From the NCBI GenBank assembly GCA_003550325.1, contig QKWP01000055.1, forward strand, positions 142,069-206,068: DNA of 64,000 nucleotides, in the 5' to 3' direction. A model generated the notes under the pieces. The model searched no databases. It was given only the letters and a program-made list of their open reading frames with translations, and was not told where the DNA came from. Made by a program: the position numbers and the translations under genes. Below are positions 34,012-45,545 of this stretch, in pieces. This stretch comes from Gigaspora rosea (lineage: Eukaryota; Glomeromycota; Glomeromycetes; Diversisporales; Gigasporaceae). Positions within the stretch are counted from its first letter, which is position 1. Each line of letters opens with the position of its first letter.

Positions 34012-34488
34012 ATGGCTAATCAATAAGAATTAACAGCCGGTGAAATTCTAAGTCAAAAATATAAAAATTTATTAAATGAAATGCAAGATGTTACTCAGCG
34101 CAATATCGCATTATTGCAAGACAAAAATGATCTAAACCAAGCGAATAATGCATTACAAGCAAGAGTCGAAGAATTAATGAATGAGTTAAATCAATCAACT
34201 AAAACAATTGAAGAGTTATCAAAATCAAATAATGCTTTTAAAATTGTACTGCAAGTTACAGAAGATGAACGAAACTTTTACAAAGCAGCAAATTTCGAAG
34301 AATTTAACAAATTTATTGAAAACTATATAGTTAATTTATTTGATAATTTCAATTTTAACAATTCAATTATAAACAAGATTTTTGAATTTATGCAAAGGTT
34401 TAATTTATTGAACAATAGATATACTCATATAATCTATACCAAATTTTTTGAAACTAGTATTTGTAATTTTGTATGCGCATCTTATTGA
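34012..34488 (+). pseudogene. Coiled-coil protein gene with early nonsense codon
   Basis: From the ATG at 34,012 the frame reads MANQ, then TAA at 34,024-34,026 (one base from CAA), then continues without interruption for about 153 codons to the stop at 34,486-34,488. Residues 20-90 are rich in Gln, Asn, Leu and Glu with heptad-like spacing (LLQDKNDLNQANNALQARV), as in a coiled coil. The C-terminal part (FNKFIENYIVNLFDNFNF) looks amphipathic. A second copy is at 23,988-24,418. The function is unknown; this may be a gene carried by a repeat. Initiation at the internal ATG at 34,081 would still give a 135-residue protein, so loss of function is not certain. Confidence 0.6.
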
Positions 34489-34776
34489 TTTTAGAAAATT
34501 TCGCATAACTGAAATTTATTTATTAATTTATTAACTGTATTTTGTACTTTAACTTTTATATTGTCAAGAGTTGATTACTTATTTGTGTGTGTAAAATACA
34601 ATAAATAAGCTTGATATTTATTTAGTTTAGTATATAAAATTTGTCAAACAAAAATTGTGATTTTAATTTGTAAATTTTAAATTTACAAATTAGTAAATGT
34701 TGATCTGATTATAAATTTACAAATAAATTTTTAAATTACAAATTAGTAAATAAAATTTCAAGTTTCAAGTTTTTGT

Positions 34777-35377
34777 TAGATACGTTTTCAAAATAACACA
34801 CTGTTCGGCGATGATTTACGAGAAATTTTATTATGCTAACTAAAAAATTTTTATAACAAGCCATGTAGAGCATATCTCAGAGGATTTGAATCTCAAATTT
34901 TATGAAAAAATGTTGAAAACTCATGTAGATATCAAGATTTTTGTAAATTCGGACGCATACGTTTTCACAAGTTTTCCCTAAGACGGAAAAATCACTATCA
35001 CAGGCTAGATTTTTTAAAGCTACATAATAATATACGTTCAAATTCTACAAACCATTAGAGTATTGTCACATAATTTTTCCTGTGAAATTTTATGAATTTT
35101 GGACAAAAATTGGTAGAGTTATTGAATTTTTTCATTTATTTACAAATTAGTAAAAATTTCAAGTTTTTTATTAGATACGTTTTCAAAATAACCCATTGTT
35201 AGGCAATGATTTATGAGAAATTTTACTATGCTAACTAAAACAAATTTTATAACAAGCCTTGTAGAGCGTATCTCAGAGCATTTGAATCTCAAATTTCATG
35301 AAAAAATGTTGAAAACTCATGGAGATATCAACGTTTTTGTAAATTCGGACGCATACGTTTTCGCAAGTTTTCCCTTA
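34777..35377 (+). repeat. Two direct repeats of about 205 bp
   Basis: 34,777-34,980 and 35,172-35,375 match closely (GATACGTTTTCAAAATAAC through TACGTTTTC...AAGTTTTCCC), 395 bp apart. The intervening DNA carries the phrase TTGGACAAAAATTGGTAGAG. Related motifs are at 14.9-15.4 kb. Confidence 0.85.
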
Positions 35378-35702
35378 AACTTCTACTGATTCCAGAGGCA
35401 CTTTCTCAAAATGAAACCTCAAAAATCATGTAAGTAACCTGATAGAATAGGTATTCGAGAGTTTACCATAAAAATTTCAGTTCATTTGGTCAAATATTCA
35501 TCGATTAACAAGGATTTTTCATTTTATTTCCAGATTCGGGATTTTTTAAAATTTTCAATTTTGATGAAAAAATCAACTTTTTGAGTTTACTCTGAAAAAT
35601 AATTAGTAAATTTTTAAAATGATCGATGCACAGTCATCTTCTAAATTTTAAAAAATCTTGCATCATTTTTCTTGCATCATTGTCGAGCATTTTTCAGCCT
35701 AA

Positions 35703-36260
35703 ATGATTCGGCCAGAAGTTATAGTAATTTTAAAAAATCTTGAATCATTTTTCTTGCATCATCATCGATCGTTTTTCGGCCTAAATGATTCGGCCAGAGT
35801 TATGGTAACGCGGGCCAAAAAATTCATAATTCGGGCCAAATCAAAATTCTTGCATTATCAAAATTCTTGCATCATTTTTCTTGCATCATCATCGATCGTT
35901 TTTTGGCCTAAATGATTTGGCCAGAGTTATAATAACGCGGGCCAAAAAATTCATAATTCGGGCCAAATCAAAATTCTTGCATCATCAAAATTCTTGCATC
36001 ATATCCCTTAGACTTTGGAGGGTCTAACGTCAAAATGATTCGGCCAGAGTTATGATAACGCGAGCCAAAAAATTTATAATTCGGGCTAAATCAAAATTCT
36101 TGCATCATCAAAATTCTTGTATCATTTTTCTTGCATCATCGTCAATCGTTTTTCGGGCTAAATGATTCGGCCAGAGTTATGATAATGCGGGCCAAAAAAT
36201 TCATAATTTGGGCCAAATCAAAATTCTTGCATCATCAAAATTCTTGCATCATATCCCTTA
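35703..36260 (+). repeat. Tandem repeat, about 119-131 bp unit, 4-5 copies
   Basis: GATTCGGCCAGAGTTATG recurs near 35,787, 35,918, 36,037 and 36,164. It is followed each time by GCGGGCCAAAAAATTCATAA and AAAATTCTTGCATCATC. Sub-repeats of TTCTTGCATCATTTT lie inside each unit. ATATCCCTTAGACTTTGGAG occurs at two positions (36,001 and 36,251). Local reading frames are repeat by-products. Confidence 0.88.
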
Positions 36261-36446
36261 GACTTTGGAGAGTCTGATGTCACACCCTTTTAGAACTATA
36301 CACATAGGTGATGATTAATAATTTGTCACACCCTATAACACATGACCAAATTCACGAGCTTACTGATGACTAACGCAGAAGTCCGCACTGCCAATCAGCC
36401 GCCACATGGCAGTGGCTCTGATTGGTTTGTTGGTTTTTGCGCCTCA

Positions 36447-36541
36447 ATTTTGTAACATTTAAATATAACTCACTTCGCTTCGCGAAGCTCGTTATATTTG
36501 TAGCGGCCGTTGGCCTACATGAGCTAATAACTAATACTTCA
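36447..36541 (+). repeat. Double-hairpin dispersed repeat, copy 2
   Basis: First hairpin: AATATAAC and GTTATATT with an inner CTTCGC/GCGAAG stem (36,462-36,498). Second hairpin: GTAGCGGCCGTTGGCCTAC (36,500-36,518). The minus-strand frame from 36,555 reads EVLVISSCRPTAATNITSF and continues into KLRRKNQQTNQSHCH without a stop down to 36,370. It is oriented the same way as the copy at 31,835, 4.6 kb away. Confidence 0.85.
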
Positions 36542-36950
36542 TTTTTTTTTATCATGGGATGCTGTTTATATACTGTGTAAATTTTTTGCTATTGATTTAT
36601 ATTTCTTTTAAATTTGCATCGCTTTATTCTATATTTTTTAAAAAAAATTTGCATTGTTTTACTCAAATTTCTTGTATTTCATATTGAAAATTTCGTAATA
36701 TGAATTATTATTGGATAGATGTTTAATAAAACAAGAAAAATTGCTAAAATTTAACGTAAAATAACAAAAATACAACAAAGTATTATCAAATTTAAATAAG
36801 TTATTAGTAATTGAACCAAAGAATGCATTTGCATTAAGTTAAATAAAAGGATGCACATTATTTCGGGATGCGCATAGGCGCTATTTTGAGCAAAATAACC
36901 AAATTTTTTAAAAAGTCAAAATCTGAATTAGTGCTCTGGCCCGCTATTTA

Positions 36951-37110
36951 GCAACTAGTGCAGAACCTTTAAGTGGACTACTTAAATTAGACAACCAAAA
37001 GTTGTATATGTGGCTAATTGTATCCTTATTTATATAACAAATATTGAAGTGCCAAAAAGGATCTCTTGATCCACAGGCATGAATAAAAGGCTTATTCCCA
37101 TAGTGGGAAC
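36951..37110 (+). mobile_element. 5'-truncated retroposon copy
   Basis: GACTACTTAAATTAGACAAC and AAAAGTTGTATATGTGGCTA match the 48-kb retroposon. The copy ends in an A-run at about 37,110. It interrupts the terminal repeat of the 31,129-36,950 element. A target duplication could not be recognised. Confidence 0.75.
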
Positions 37111-37575
37111 TTTGATAAAAAAAAAATCTTGTACACTATTCTAATAATTACAATATAGGGCTATTCTTAAGTTAGTTCATATTGGAATTATTATAGCTTC
37201 TATTATGTATTACTATTATAAACCTTACTATTCTGGCAATACATAGTATATAACTTATTGATGCATATTATTAATACTATTTACACTTTAGTTGCTATAT
37301 AGATGCCAACCTCATATTAAATAATTGATCTGTATATTATTTTGAGTATGCCTATATGCATTATTTTAAAAATAAGAGGTTATAAAGTGTCCAGAGTACT
37401 GTAGTGCATAATTTTGCTCACTCTAAAAATATTTTTTTACATTGTAATTTGATTTTAAAATATTTATAGCTAATTTGAAAATTAGTAGGACACATAATGA
37501 ATTTTGTGATAAATAACAGTATAGTTTTTTAATAATATAATTTTTAGCTAATATATTATTGCAATTTGTTTTGTA

Positions 37576-37870
37576 CAGTACAAGACACCTAAAGACTAAA
37601 ATGCTAATTCGCGACAAATTTGTCACATTTTAAAAAAATTTATTATGAATTTTAATGTTTTATTTATTCCTTGTATTTTGATTGGTTAAAATTTTTTTTA
37701 GTAGCTAAAATTTTATTAATTAACAAATTTTTTAAAAATTAGCCAATAAACAAAGACCAAAACATGTGACTTGTCCCATTTTTGGTAATTTTTTAATGTA
37801 TCATATGAAAATTGTACATATTCAAAGTGGTATAAATTAATAATATTAATTTGAGATTATATATGCTATT
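37576..37870 (-). mobile_element. Copy of the 41,464-41,879 element, right end unclear
   Basis: Starts CAGTACAAGACACCTAAAGA after TA (37,574-37,575). It then follows the inverted complement of 41,464-41,879 for nearly 300 bp (ATTGGTTAAAATTT and AAACATGTGACTTGTCCC). The far terminal repeat is absent or too diverged to see. Confidence 0.7.
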
Positions 37871-38091
37871 TTTGTTAGATTTAAATTTTAAAATAATAAC
37901 TGTGAGTGTTATTTTAGGTCTATATGGCAATCTAATTTCAAAAATACAAAGTAACTATAATGAATAAACCTCAATTTTTTAAATTTCACTACAGAACTTA
38001 CTATTCTATTAATGATGAAAAAGTAAATTATTTTGTATTAAAATTACTATAATTTCTATTATAAATTACTATAAAATTTTTGGAAATAAAA

Positions 38092-38908
38092 ATTTGTCGC
38101 ATTTGCGATATATTGCACCCTGATTATGACCAATCAAATCGCACTATTTTGTAGATAAAAAATTTTAAGTTTTAAAAATTAAAATTTTACTAATAAAATA
38201 TAAAAATAAATAAGCGATATCAAAGCATATAATGTAAAATTTTATTCTGAACAACTTTTTCTAAGTCATAAAGATAGATTGTTTTAGTAAAAAAATATTT
38301 TATAAGAAAAATCAAAAATTTTGAATGTTAGCACATATAAAACTTTTTTTTACTAATATAATCTATATTTACATTTAAGTATTACATGTAAATTTTTTTG
38401 CTAAACAACTTTTTCTAAATTAAAAAAGTAGATTGTTTTAGTAGAAAAAAAAGTTTTATATATGCTACTTTGGAAATTTTTGATTTTTTTTATAAACCAT
38501 TTTTTTACTAAGACAATCTATCTTATGACTTAGAAAAAGTTGTTCAGAATAAAATTTTATATTATATGATGTGCTATTTTATATACAGTCAACACTCTCT
38601 AATCCGAACTGCTGGGACTGCTTTTTTTTACTATGTAAAAATTTGAAAAAGTTCAGTTTTCAAAAGTTATATATAGCTTATCTGAACTTTATAATAAAAT
38701 TTACGGGTTCTAAAAGATTTTGTTCAGTTTAGAGAAAGTTTAATAGTAATCGGTTTAGAGAGGTTCGGATTAGAGAGTGCCAACTATATATTTTACACTA
38801 TTAAGTAAAATTTTAAATTTTTAAAAAATAAAATTTTTTGCCTATAAAATTGTACGATTTGATTAGTCAAAGCAGGGTGCGACATGTTACAGGTGCGACA
38901 AATTTATT
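38092..38908. mobile_element. Palindromic element with nested 201-bp insertion
   Basis: The ends AATTTGTCGCATTTGCGATA and, as complement, AATTTGTCGCACCTGTAACA enclose inverted arms centred near 38,400. These carry CTGAACAACTTTTTCTAAG in both orientations. The right arm is interrupted at 38,586-38,786. Confidence 0.7.
38586..38786. mobile_element. 201-bp pogo-type element
   Basis: Terminal repeats CAGTCAACACTCTCTAATCC and, as complement, TAGTTGGCACTCTCTAATCC are flanked by TA at 38,584-38,585 and 38,787-38,788. The CACTCTCTAATCCGAAC signature is strongly conserved between the two ends. Confidence 0.88.
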
Positions 38909-38963
38909 TTCCCAAAATTTTTTGTTACAAATCTTTTTGACAGATAATACATTTTGAGTTTAA

Positions 38964-39800
38964 TTGATAATCCGCCTATCAACTGAAGAATAGCGAAATG
39001 CGGCATGCTTCTATCTAAAAGTTTTTTTTCTTACTAAGTTAACTATATATGTCAACTAATTGAAACTTGTAGAGCTCATCGAGATGCATATAATGGTAGT
39101 TAGATCATCCAAATCAATCTAGTGGATGGTGAGTTATCATCGAAAAACGATTGGCTAACTATATAAAAATCCATGATGGAAATTACATATAAAAATTACT
39201 ATAGGTAAAATGTGGCGTGCTTATATCTAAACTTTTTTCTTACTAAGTTAATGATACATGCCCATTAACTAAAAGGTGTAGAGCTCGTCAAGATGCATCT
39301 AACAGCGGTTATATCATTCAAATCGACTTAGTGGATGGCAAGATATCATCGAAAAACATTCTATGTAAACAATATTTGTTTACAGAGATTTTATAAAGTC
39401 AGCCAATCGTTTTTCAATGATAACTCGCCATCCACTAGACTGATTTGGATAATCTAACTACTGTTAGATGCATCTCGACGAGCTCTACAACTTTTAATTA
39501 GTGGGCATGTATCATTAACTTAGTAAGAAAAAAAGTTTAAATGGAAGCACGCCACATTTTGCCTATAGTGATTTTCATATGTAATTTTTGTTACAGATTT
39601 TTATATAGTTAGCCAATCGTTTTTTAACAATAACTCGCTATCCACTGAGTCAATTTGGATGATCTAACCACCATTAGATGCGTCTTGACAAGCTCTACAA
39701 CTTTTAATTAGTGAACATGTATCGTTAACTTAGTAAGAAAAAACTTTTAGATGGAAGCACGCCACATTTCACATTCTCCAGTTGACAGGCAGATTATCAA
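38964..39800. mobile_element. 837-bp nested foldback element
   Basis: Outer ends TTGATAATCCGCCTATCAAC and, as complement, TTGATAATCTGCCTGTCAAC. Inside are two units per arm, each with GCCACATTT-type and GATGCATCTAAC-type motifs, inverted about a centre near 39,376. Left flank TTAA (38,960-38,963), right flank TAAA. Related to 45,546-46,074 by its ends and to 2,476-3,065 by its interior. Confidence 0.82.
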
Positions 39801-39944
39801 TAAATTAAATTATTATAAATTACTATTAAAATTCTTATACAAGACTTGAATACTATTTTAATCATTACAATACAGAGTTAGGAATAAGTTAGTTTATATT
39901 TGAATTATTATAGTTCTATTAGATGATACTATTAGGGCTGTGTC

Positions 39945-40440
39945 ATTAATCACCTGATTATTTTTTATCAGAAATCTACCTCTCTACCCTTTTCTTAATA
40001 TATATATGGGGTTATTTCTACTAAAAAGGCCCATTTTTCAAATTTTTTGAAAAATGAGTTTTTATTAGATTCATGTAAATTTTGACATGACTGACATTTT
40101 TCAATTATAAATGAAAGGCGATTTACATAATAAAAAATGGAGATAATGTAAAAGAAAAACTACACGAGGCTTCTAAGGCACAAGTGCATCACGAGATTAT
40201 CCGATAGTCACCTGTTACTTTTAACCAATCAAAATCGTGAAATTTGCTTAGTCCTGGATCAGTCCAAAAATAAAAAAAAAAGATTAAACTCAATTATCTC
40301 AAGATTGTTTATATTGCAAAATGGGCCTTTTTTTAGTAGAAATAACACCATATAGTCAGGTTCCTTATATATAATTTCACTATTTTTTATCTTCTTCCCC
40401 CAAAAAAATTATTTGATTTTTGTCACTCCCCTTATAGACC
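39945..40440 (+). mobile_element. Inverted-repeat element split by a 342-bp insertion
   Basis: GGGCTGTGTCATTAATCACC at the left and GATTTTTGTCACTCCCC at the right match the copies at 4,570-4,735 and 20,600-20,750. The central TATATATAT is interrupted at 40,008. Confidence 0.7.
40008..40349. mobile_element. 342-bp element nested in an AT run
   Basis: Terminal repeats GGGGTTATTTCTACTAAAAA and, as complement, GGTGTTATTTCTACTAAAAA. Flanks are the AT dinucleotide run of the host, so the target duplication cannot be sized. The copies at 4.6 and 20.7 kb lack this insert. Confidence 0.85.
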
Positions 40441-40470
40441 TTACTACTTTGGCAATATACAGTATTTAAG

Positions 40471-41935
40471 GGGGCTTTCAGAAATTATATAATTGTTTAG
40501 TAGATGAGTGGGGTCCCAAAAATATTAGGTTATAATTATAATTCTAGTCAAATTTTTATAATTCTGACCAAAAGTATAAAATTATAAAATTATTAATAAC
40601 TATTGTTTTACTAAACCAATTTAAATAATTTAACTACCAAAATGTTCGTCTTATTGAGATGATTCTAACAAGCCCAAAATTGCTAAAATCTAATCACAGA
40701 GTCCCAAGATAGTTCAACTTTTGTATAATTTTAATAGTGATTTTTTAGAATCACTAAGTAAATTTCTTTAATATTGAATAACTTTTGATCCACTGGCCCA
40801 TTTTGGATAATTTAACTACCAAAATTTTTGTATCAGTGAGATGATTCTAATAAGCCCAAAATCGCTAAATTCTAATCACAGGATCCCAGGATTTGTATTG
40901 TTAAACAAACAATAAAATCTTTATTGATCTTGGAACCCTGTGATTAGAATTTAGCGATTTTGGGCTCGTTAGAATCATCTCACTGAGATGAACATTTTGG
41001 TAATTAAATCATCCAAAATGGGCTAGCGAATTAAAAGTTATTTAATATTAAATAAAATTACACAAAAGTTGAACTATCTTAGGACCCTGTAATTAGATTT
41101 TAATGATTTTGGGCTTGTTGGAATCGTCTCAGTGAGACAAACATTTTGGTAGTTAAATCATCCAAAACGGGCCAGCAGATCAAAAGTTATTCAATATTAA
41201 AAATTTTACTTAGTGGTTCTAAAAAATCACTATAAAAATTACACAAAAGTTGAATAATCTTGGGACCCTGTAATTAAATTTTAACGATTTTGGGCTTGTT
41301 AGAATTGTCTTAGTGAGACAAACATTTTAGTAGTTAAATCATCTAAATTGGTCCAGTAGAGCAATAGTTATTATCAATTTTATAAATTGAAATATATGAA
41401 TAAATTTTAAAAAATATAAAATTTAATTGGCTAATTGAGTATTAGGTGTGGGTGGGTGTGGTACAGTACGCAACACCTAAAAACTAAAATAATTTCAAAA
41501 ATTAATAGCTTATGATACAGAAAAGATATAAAAAAATGGAAGCTGCTAAATTGTAGCCAAGCTAATTTGCTACAACTTAGCAGCTTTATTTTAAAAATAA
41601 TTATTATATATTATTGATTTATATCACTTTGAATATGTACAATTTTCATATAATACGTTATAAAATTACCAAAAATGGAACAACTCACATGTTTTGGTCT
41701 TTGTTTATTGGCTAATTTTTAAAAAATTTGTTAATTAATAAAATTTTAGCTACTAAAAAAAAAAATTTACCAATCAAAATACAAGGAATAAATAAACCAT
41801 CAAAATTCATTATAAATTTTTTTAAAATGTGACAAATTTGTTGCGAATTAGCATTTTAGTCTTTAGGTGTCTTGCACTGTAAAATTTTGAAATTTATTAG
41901 TGACAAAATATTACTTAATTTCTAGAAGCCCCTAA
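40471..41935. mobile_element. Palindromic element with nested insertion, copy 2
   Basis: Begins GGGGGCTTTCAGAAATTATA and ends with the complement-type AATTTCTAGAAGCCCC. Four units with CTACCAAAATGTT/AAGCCCAAAAT motifs are inverted about a centre near 40,905. The right end is split at 41,464-41,879, at a point where the copy at 18,119-19,818 is continuous. Confidence 0.8.
41464..41879 (+). mobile_element. 416-bp pogo-type element
   Basis: Terminal repeats CAGTACGCAACACCTAAAAA and, as complement, CAGTGCAAGACACCTAAAGA are flanked by TA at 41,462-41,463 and 41,880-41,881. The uninterrupted site GGGTAAAATTTTGAAATTTA is preserved at about 19,763-19,782. A second copy lies at 37,576 in the opposite orientation. 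Confidence 0.92.
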
Positions 41936-43039
41936 CTCACTAATACATGTTATTAATATTATTTACATCTTAGTTAATCCAATTTCAAAGATACAAAGTA
42001 TGTATAATAAACAAAACTCAATTTTTTAAAAAAGAACAAATCAATTAGCAACTGATTTATTAAAAAAATCAGTCAACTTTGCTATTTTGATTTGCTATAT
42101 TCAAAAAACTGTAATTATAATATGAGAAAATTTATTAGTTATGACAATACTATTTTAATATTAATAGTCTTTCTTTTTTATAATTACACAAATTATATAA
42201 AAATATATAATTATAAATAAGTTAGATTAAAATACAATAATATATAAAACAAGAAAATTGTATGTAGAGACATGTTTTTATAGAGAGCCTACATATAGCA
42301 GCCAATTATGTTTAGGGTTAGTATAATTTCTTTTGTATTTTTTTAACAAAATTATAAAGTTTGTAGCTAATTTTAATTGGCCAATAATAAGTAATATATT
42401 CTATAGTCATATACTTAATTTTGATTGGTTTTAATATCAAAGAGTATCTATAAAGACATGTTTTATAAAATAATATATTTACAATATAGTTATATAAAAG
42501 TAAATATTTTATGATCACAAATAGTTGCTACATATAAAAGTCCAAATTATACTAAGTAAATTGACTATTATGCATAAGTAAAGTTGTTTGAAATAACAAA
42601 TTACATATATTATCTAGTACAAAAAGATTTGTATCTCAAAAAATTTCATAATTTTGACTCTAAGTAAAAGTTTTTATATTTTTTATTAATTATTAAAAAT
42701 TTTTTATTATCAAATAAAATAAATTTTAATTTAACTTATTATATAATTTTTATTGTTTTAAAATTGCTTTATTTTAATAATTAAGTATAAAAAAGAAATT
42801 TTTTTTAAAAAAAAAGATAATTTAAATAATTTTACAACCAATAGGCAGTTGTATAAACTTGTACTATGCAAGTGCATTAATAAGTATATATAAAGATATA
42901 CTAGTATGATCATATTGAATGTATAATATGAAATGTGTATAGGGATAGTTAGAATTGATTTTATCTATATTGCCTTTGCTAATTTTTCTAAAATTATTTT
43001 TTGTTAAAGCTATAATTCTCATTTATCCATTGTTAGAAA
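41936..43039. other. AT-rich stretch, no gene seen
   Basis: ATAAAGACATGTTTTATAAA near 42,450 is an inverted match to GACATGTTTTTATAGAGAGC near 42,270, so a weak palindrome may span 42,250-42,480. The 66-codon frame at 42,318-42,518 lies inside it and is not called. Confidence 0.4.
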
Positions 43040-43319
43040 AAAGTTAATTTATGATCTATCTAAAAACTAGTGAAATAACATAGTAAATTATAGAAAATTT
43101 ACTATTGTTTTTGCCTTTTTTGGAATCTGAAGTCTTCCAAAGAACAAACCAATTTTCTACTAAGTAAACATCTTTTTTAAATTAAATAAAACTTGTAGAT
43201 AAAAAAATTCTGGTCATAATGATAGTTAAATCATTAAACTTGGTTTAATAGATTATGAGATATAAGTATTTTTGCCTTTGCAACTATATAGTATAAACAA
43301 AAAAATAATGAGATTACTA

Positions 43320-43638
43320 AAACATACTACTGGTGTTCAATACCATAATGATTTTTACTAATCAAATTTTTAAAAACAGTGTAATATAAAGATCAGGTGT
43401 AATAAAAATTTTATTGTTTTGGTATTTTTTTAAAAAAAGCCTTCTAACTCAAAATTTTATTTATGAAACCATCTTTTTTTTAAAAAAAAAATTTCTTGCA
43501 AAATTTTATTATATTATGTCTCACACTAACTTTAACTATTAACTCTAATTTAAAATTTATTAGTTTTAACTTTGTTTTTTTTTTGTTTATTTTTTTGATA
43601 TTGATCTTCATACTGGTATTAAATACTAGTGGTGCATT
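43320..43638. mobile_element. 319-bp TA-flanked element with telomere-like remnant
   Basis: Ends AAACATACTACTGGTGTTCA and, as complement, AATGCACCACTAGTATTTAA are flanked by TA at 43,318-43,319 and 43,639-43,640. The interior (GATCAGGTGTAATAAAAATT and AACTTTAACTATTAACTC) matches the 54,566-55,224 element. Confidence 0.75.
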
Positions 43639-44690
43639 TAACAATTTTGAAAAAATAAACATATGGGGTCTTTGGCTTGAAAATGACCTTATGGGACTAT
43701 GTAAATCTTATAAATAAAAATTAAAATTTCTAGCTATCTAGTAATCCAATTCAGATAAACCTTTTTTATTTTGTAAAACTCACTAAGCTCTACAAAATAA
43801 AAAAAGGTTTATTTGAATTGGATTACTGGATAGCTAGAAATTTTAATTTTTTATTCATAAGATCTATATAGTCCCTTAAGATTATTTTCAAGACAAAGAC
43901 CCCATATAATTATAAAGACAAAAATACATATCTTGTGACTTACTAGCCAATTTTAATAATTTAACTGCCATTACGACCAAAATATTCTCCTCTACAACTT
44001 TTACTTAATGTAAAAGAGATGTTTATTTAACTTTTATTTAGTAGAAAATCAATTTGTTCTTTGGAAAACTCCAAATTCCAAAAAAGGGGGCGGCTAAGTC
44101 AGGTACCTTACGAAATTTCCAATAATCAATGATCATTGGGATGTATTTATTTAATCCATAATTTTTTTCTATTAATTATAAAAATCTGTCGCAATAGATA
44201 AGTTCGAGAAGTACGGGTGTTGTATTTTTTATAGAGGAACGAAGAAAGTTACTTTTTTTAAATAAAGAAATTCCTTTTCTAATAATAAATAAGAGTTGTC
44301 ACACTAGTTTGTGAACAAAGCCACCAACCCATTTTTTTTGACGGTGTTTTTTTTTTTTTTTTTTAATATATTTAAAAAACGTTAATTAACTTATAATCCA
44401 ATTTATCTTGCCCAATTTTTTTCGCGTTATTTAAATCTAAGCCTGTAAGTGTAAAGATAACTGTGTTCAATTTCATTTAATTTTTACAAGTTAATTTTTA
44501 ATTTTTCATTTATAAGTTAATCAGTATACTAATGAACTGACGAATAAAACTTTAGAAAGAAATCGTGAAGAAACATGTAGAGTATCTTCCGCCTTGAATA
44601 ATTTTAGACCGACATTACTGATTAGAAATGTAGAACCTTTCAATAATTATTAATGAAGCGAGACTGCCTAATGAGTTGTAATACTTAATA

Positions 44691-44792
44691 ATGGATAAAC
44701 TATATGAATTTAAATTACTTCTTGGAAGTAGAGATGGCTTTGTTTCATCTTGGAATTTATGTGATAAGCAAAAACTTAAGTTTTATGGTTAG
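44691..44792 (+). pseudogene. TLDc-domain-like fragment inside the MULE
   Basis: The frame MDKLYEFKLLLGSRDGF, then VSSWNLCDKQK, ends at TAG (44,790-44,792). SRDGF followed after a few residues by CD resembles the N-terminal strand of TLDc domains (…LLxxGSRDGFxxxxFHxxCD…), found in many BTB-TLDc proteins of this fungal group. Only about 33 codons are in one frame; upstream and downstream DNA gave no further match. It may be a host fragment captured by the transposon. The short length keeps confidence low. Confidence 0.4.
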
Positions 44793-45545
44793 GAACAATT
44801 TATTAATATTATTTAATTTTTTTCATAAGTTTATTTTTGCCATGAATATATTATGAATGAAATTGCATAATGCAAGATATACAAAACCTCATCTTTATGT
44901 TTTTTTCCTTTTTTTCTTGTTTTTTTTTTTACTCTATGAATCTAAAATAAATTCTAACGAAGTTTTAAATGTTTCAACAAATGCTGACTTTTTTCCTACA
45001 TCCTCTTCTTCTTCGATTCACTAGTATGCATTGCGTGTTCTCTCGATTAATTTATATACAGTTGAATGTCAGTTTTCTGTGGCTTTTTCAATTTCCGTTT
45101 TCTGAGATAATTCTATTTCTACTAATCTGCGAGTTACGTACACTTCAAACCTATTTTTCTCAAACATTTTATGAAAATTTCCCAAGCACTAACTGTTATT
45201 AATTTTTTTCTCCATATATATGCTCATGAAAAATATGTCAGCAGGGTAATAAGTATCGACGGAAAAAAGACAATAGCAATTAGGAGATATTAGACCTGGT
45301 GCTTCCTTGCCTTTTTCTATTCTTTTTTCGATAGCATGACTTCACTAACGATTAGTTGTTGAAGAGAGAACGGAAGCTTATAGATTTGAATAAAAATCTC
45401 GTAATCCACACCGAAAACAGAGACTTGTTTAGTACAAAATTCAAAAGTCGTATAATCTGCATCCAATCATTTTTCAAATCGAGAGTGATTATTTTATGAC
45501 AAGCACCTGGGGGTTTTTTTTTAAAAAAAAATTATGATCATTTAA

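Larger units (their letters stand above)
31129..36950. mobile_element. Split remnant of the 24.5-kb element family
   Basis: 31,129-31,290 begins with CTATATTTGCGTGTAATAAC and follows 24,455-24,620 closely. 36,832-36,950 (AAAAGGATGCACATTATTTC to GGCCCGCTATTTA) follows 24,960-25,072. The two halves are in the correct order and orientation of one element, separated by about 5.5 kb of other sequence and cut at the right by a retroposon. Whether the interior was inserted into one copy or two copies were truncated independently cannot be told by eye. Confidence 0.5.

Noticed and set aside
31835..36541. LTR retrotransposon bounded by the two 90-bp direct repeats
   Set aside because: No reverse transcriptase, integrase or Gag-like frame lies between them, and repeats are too short and not flanked by a target duplication that I can see.
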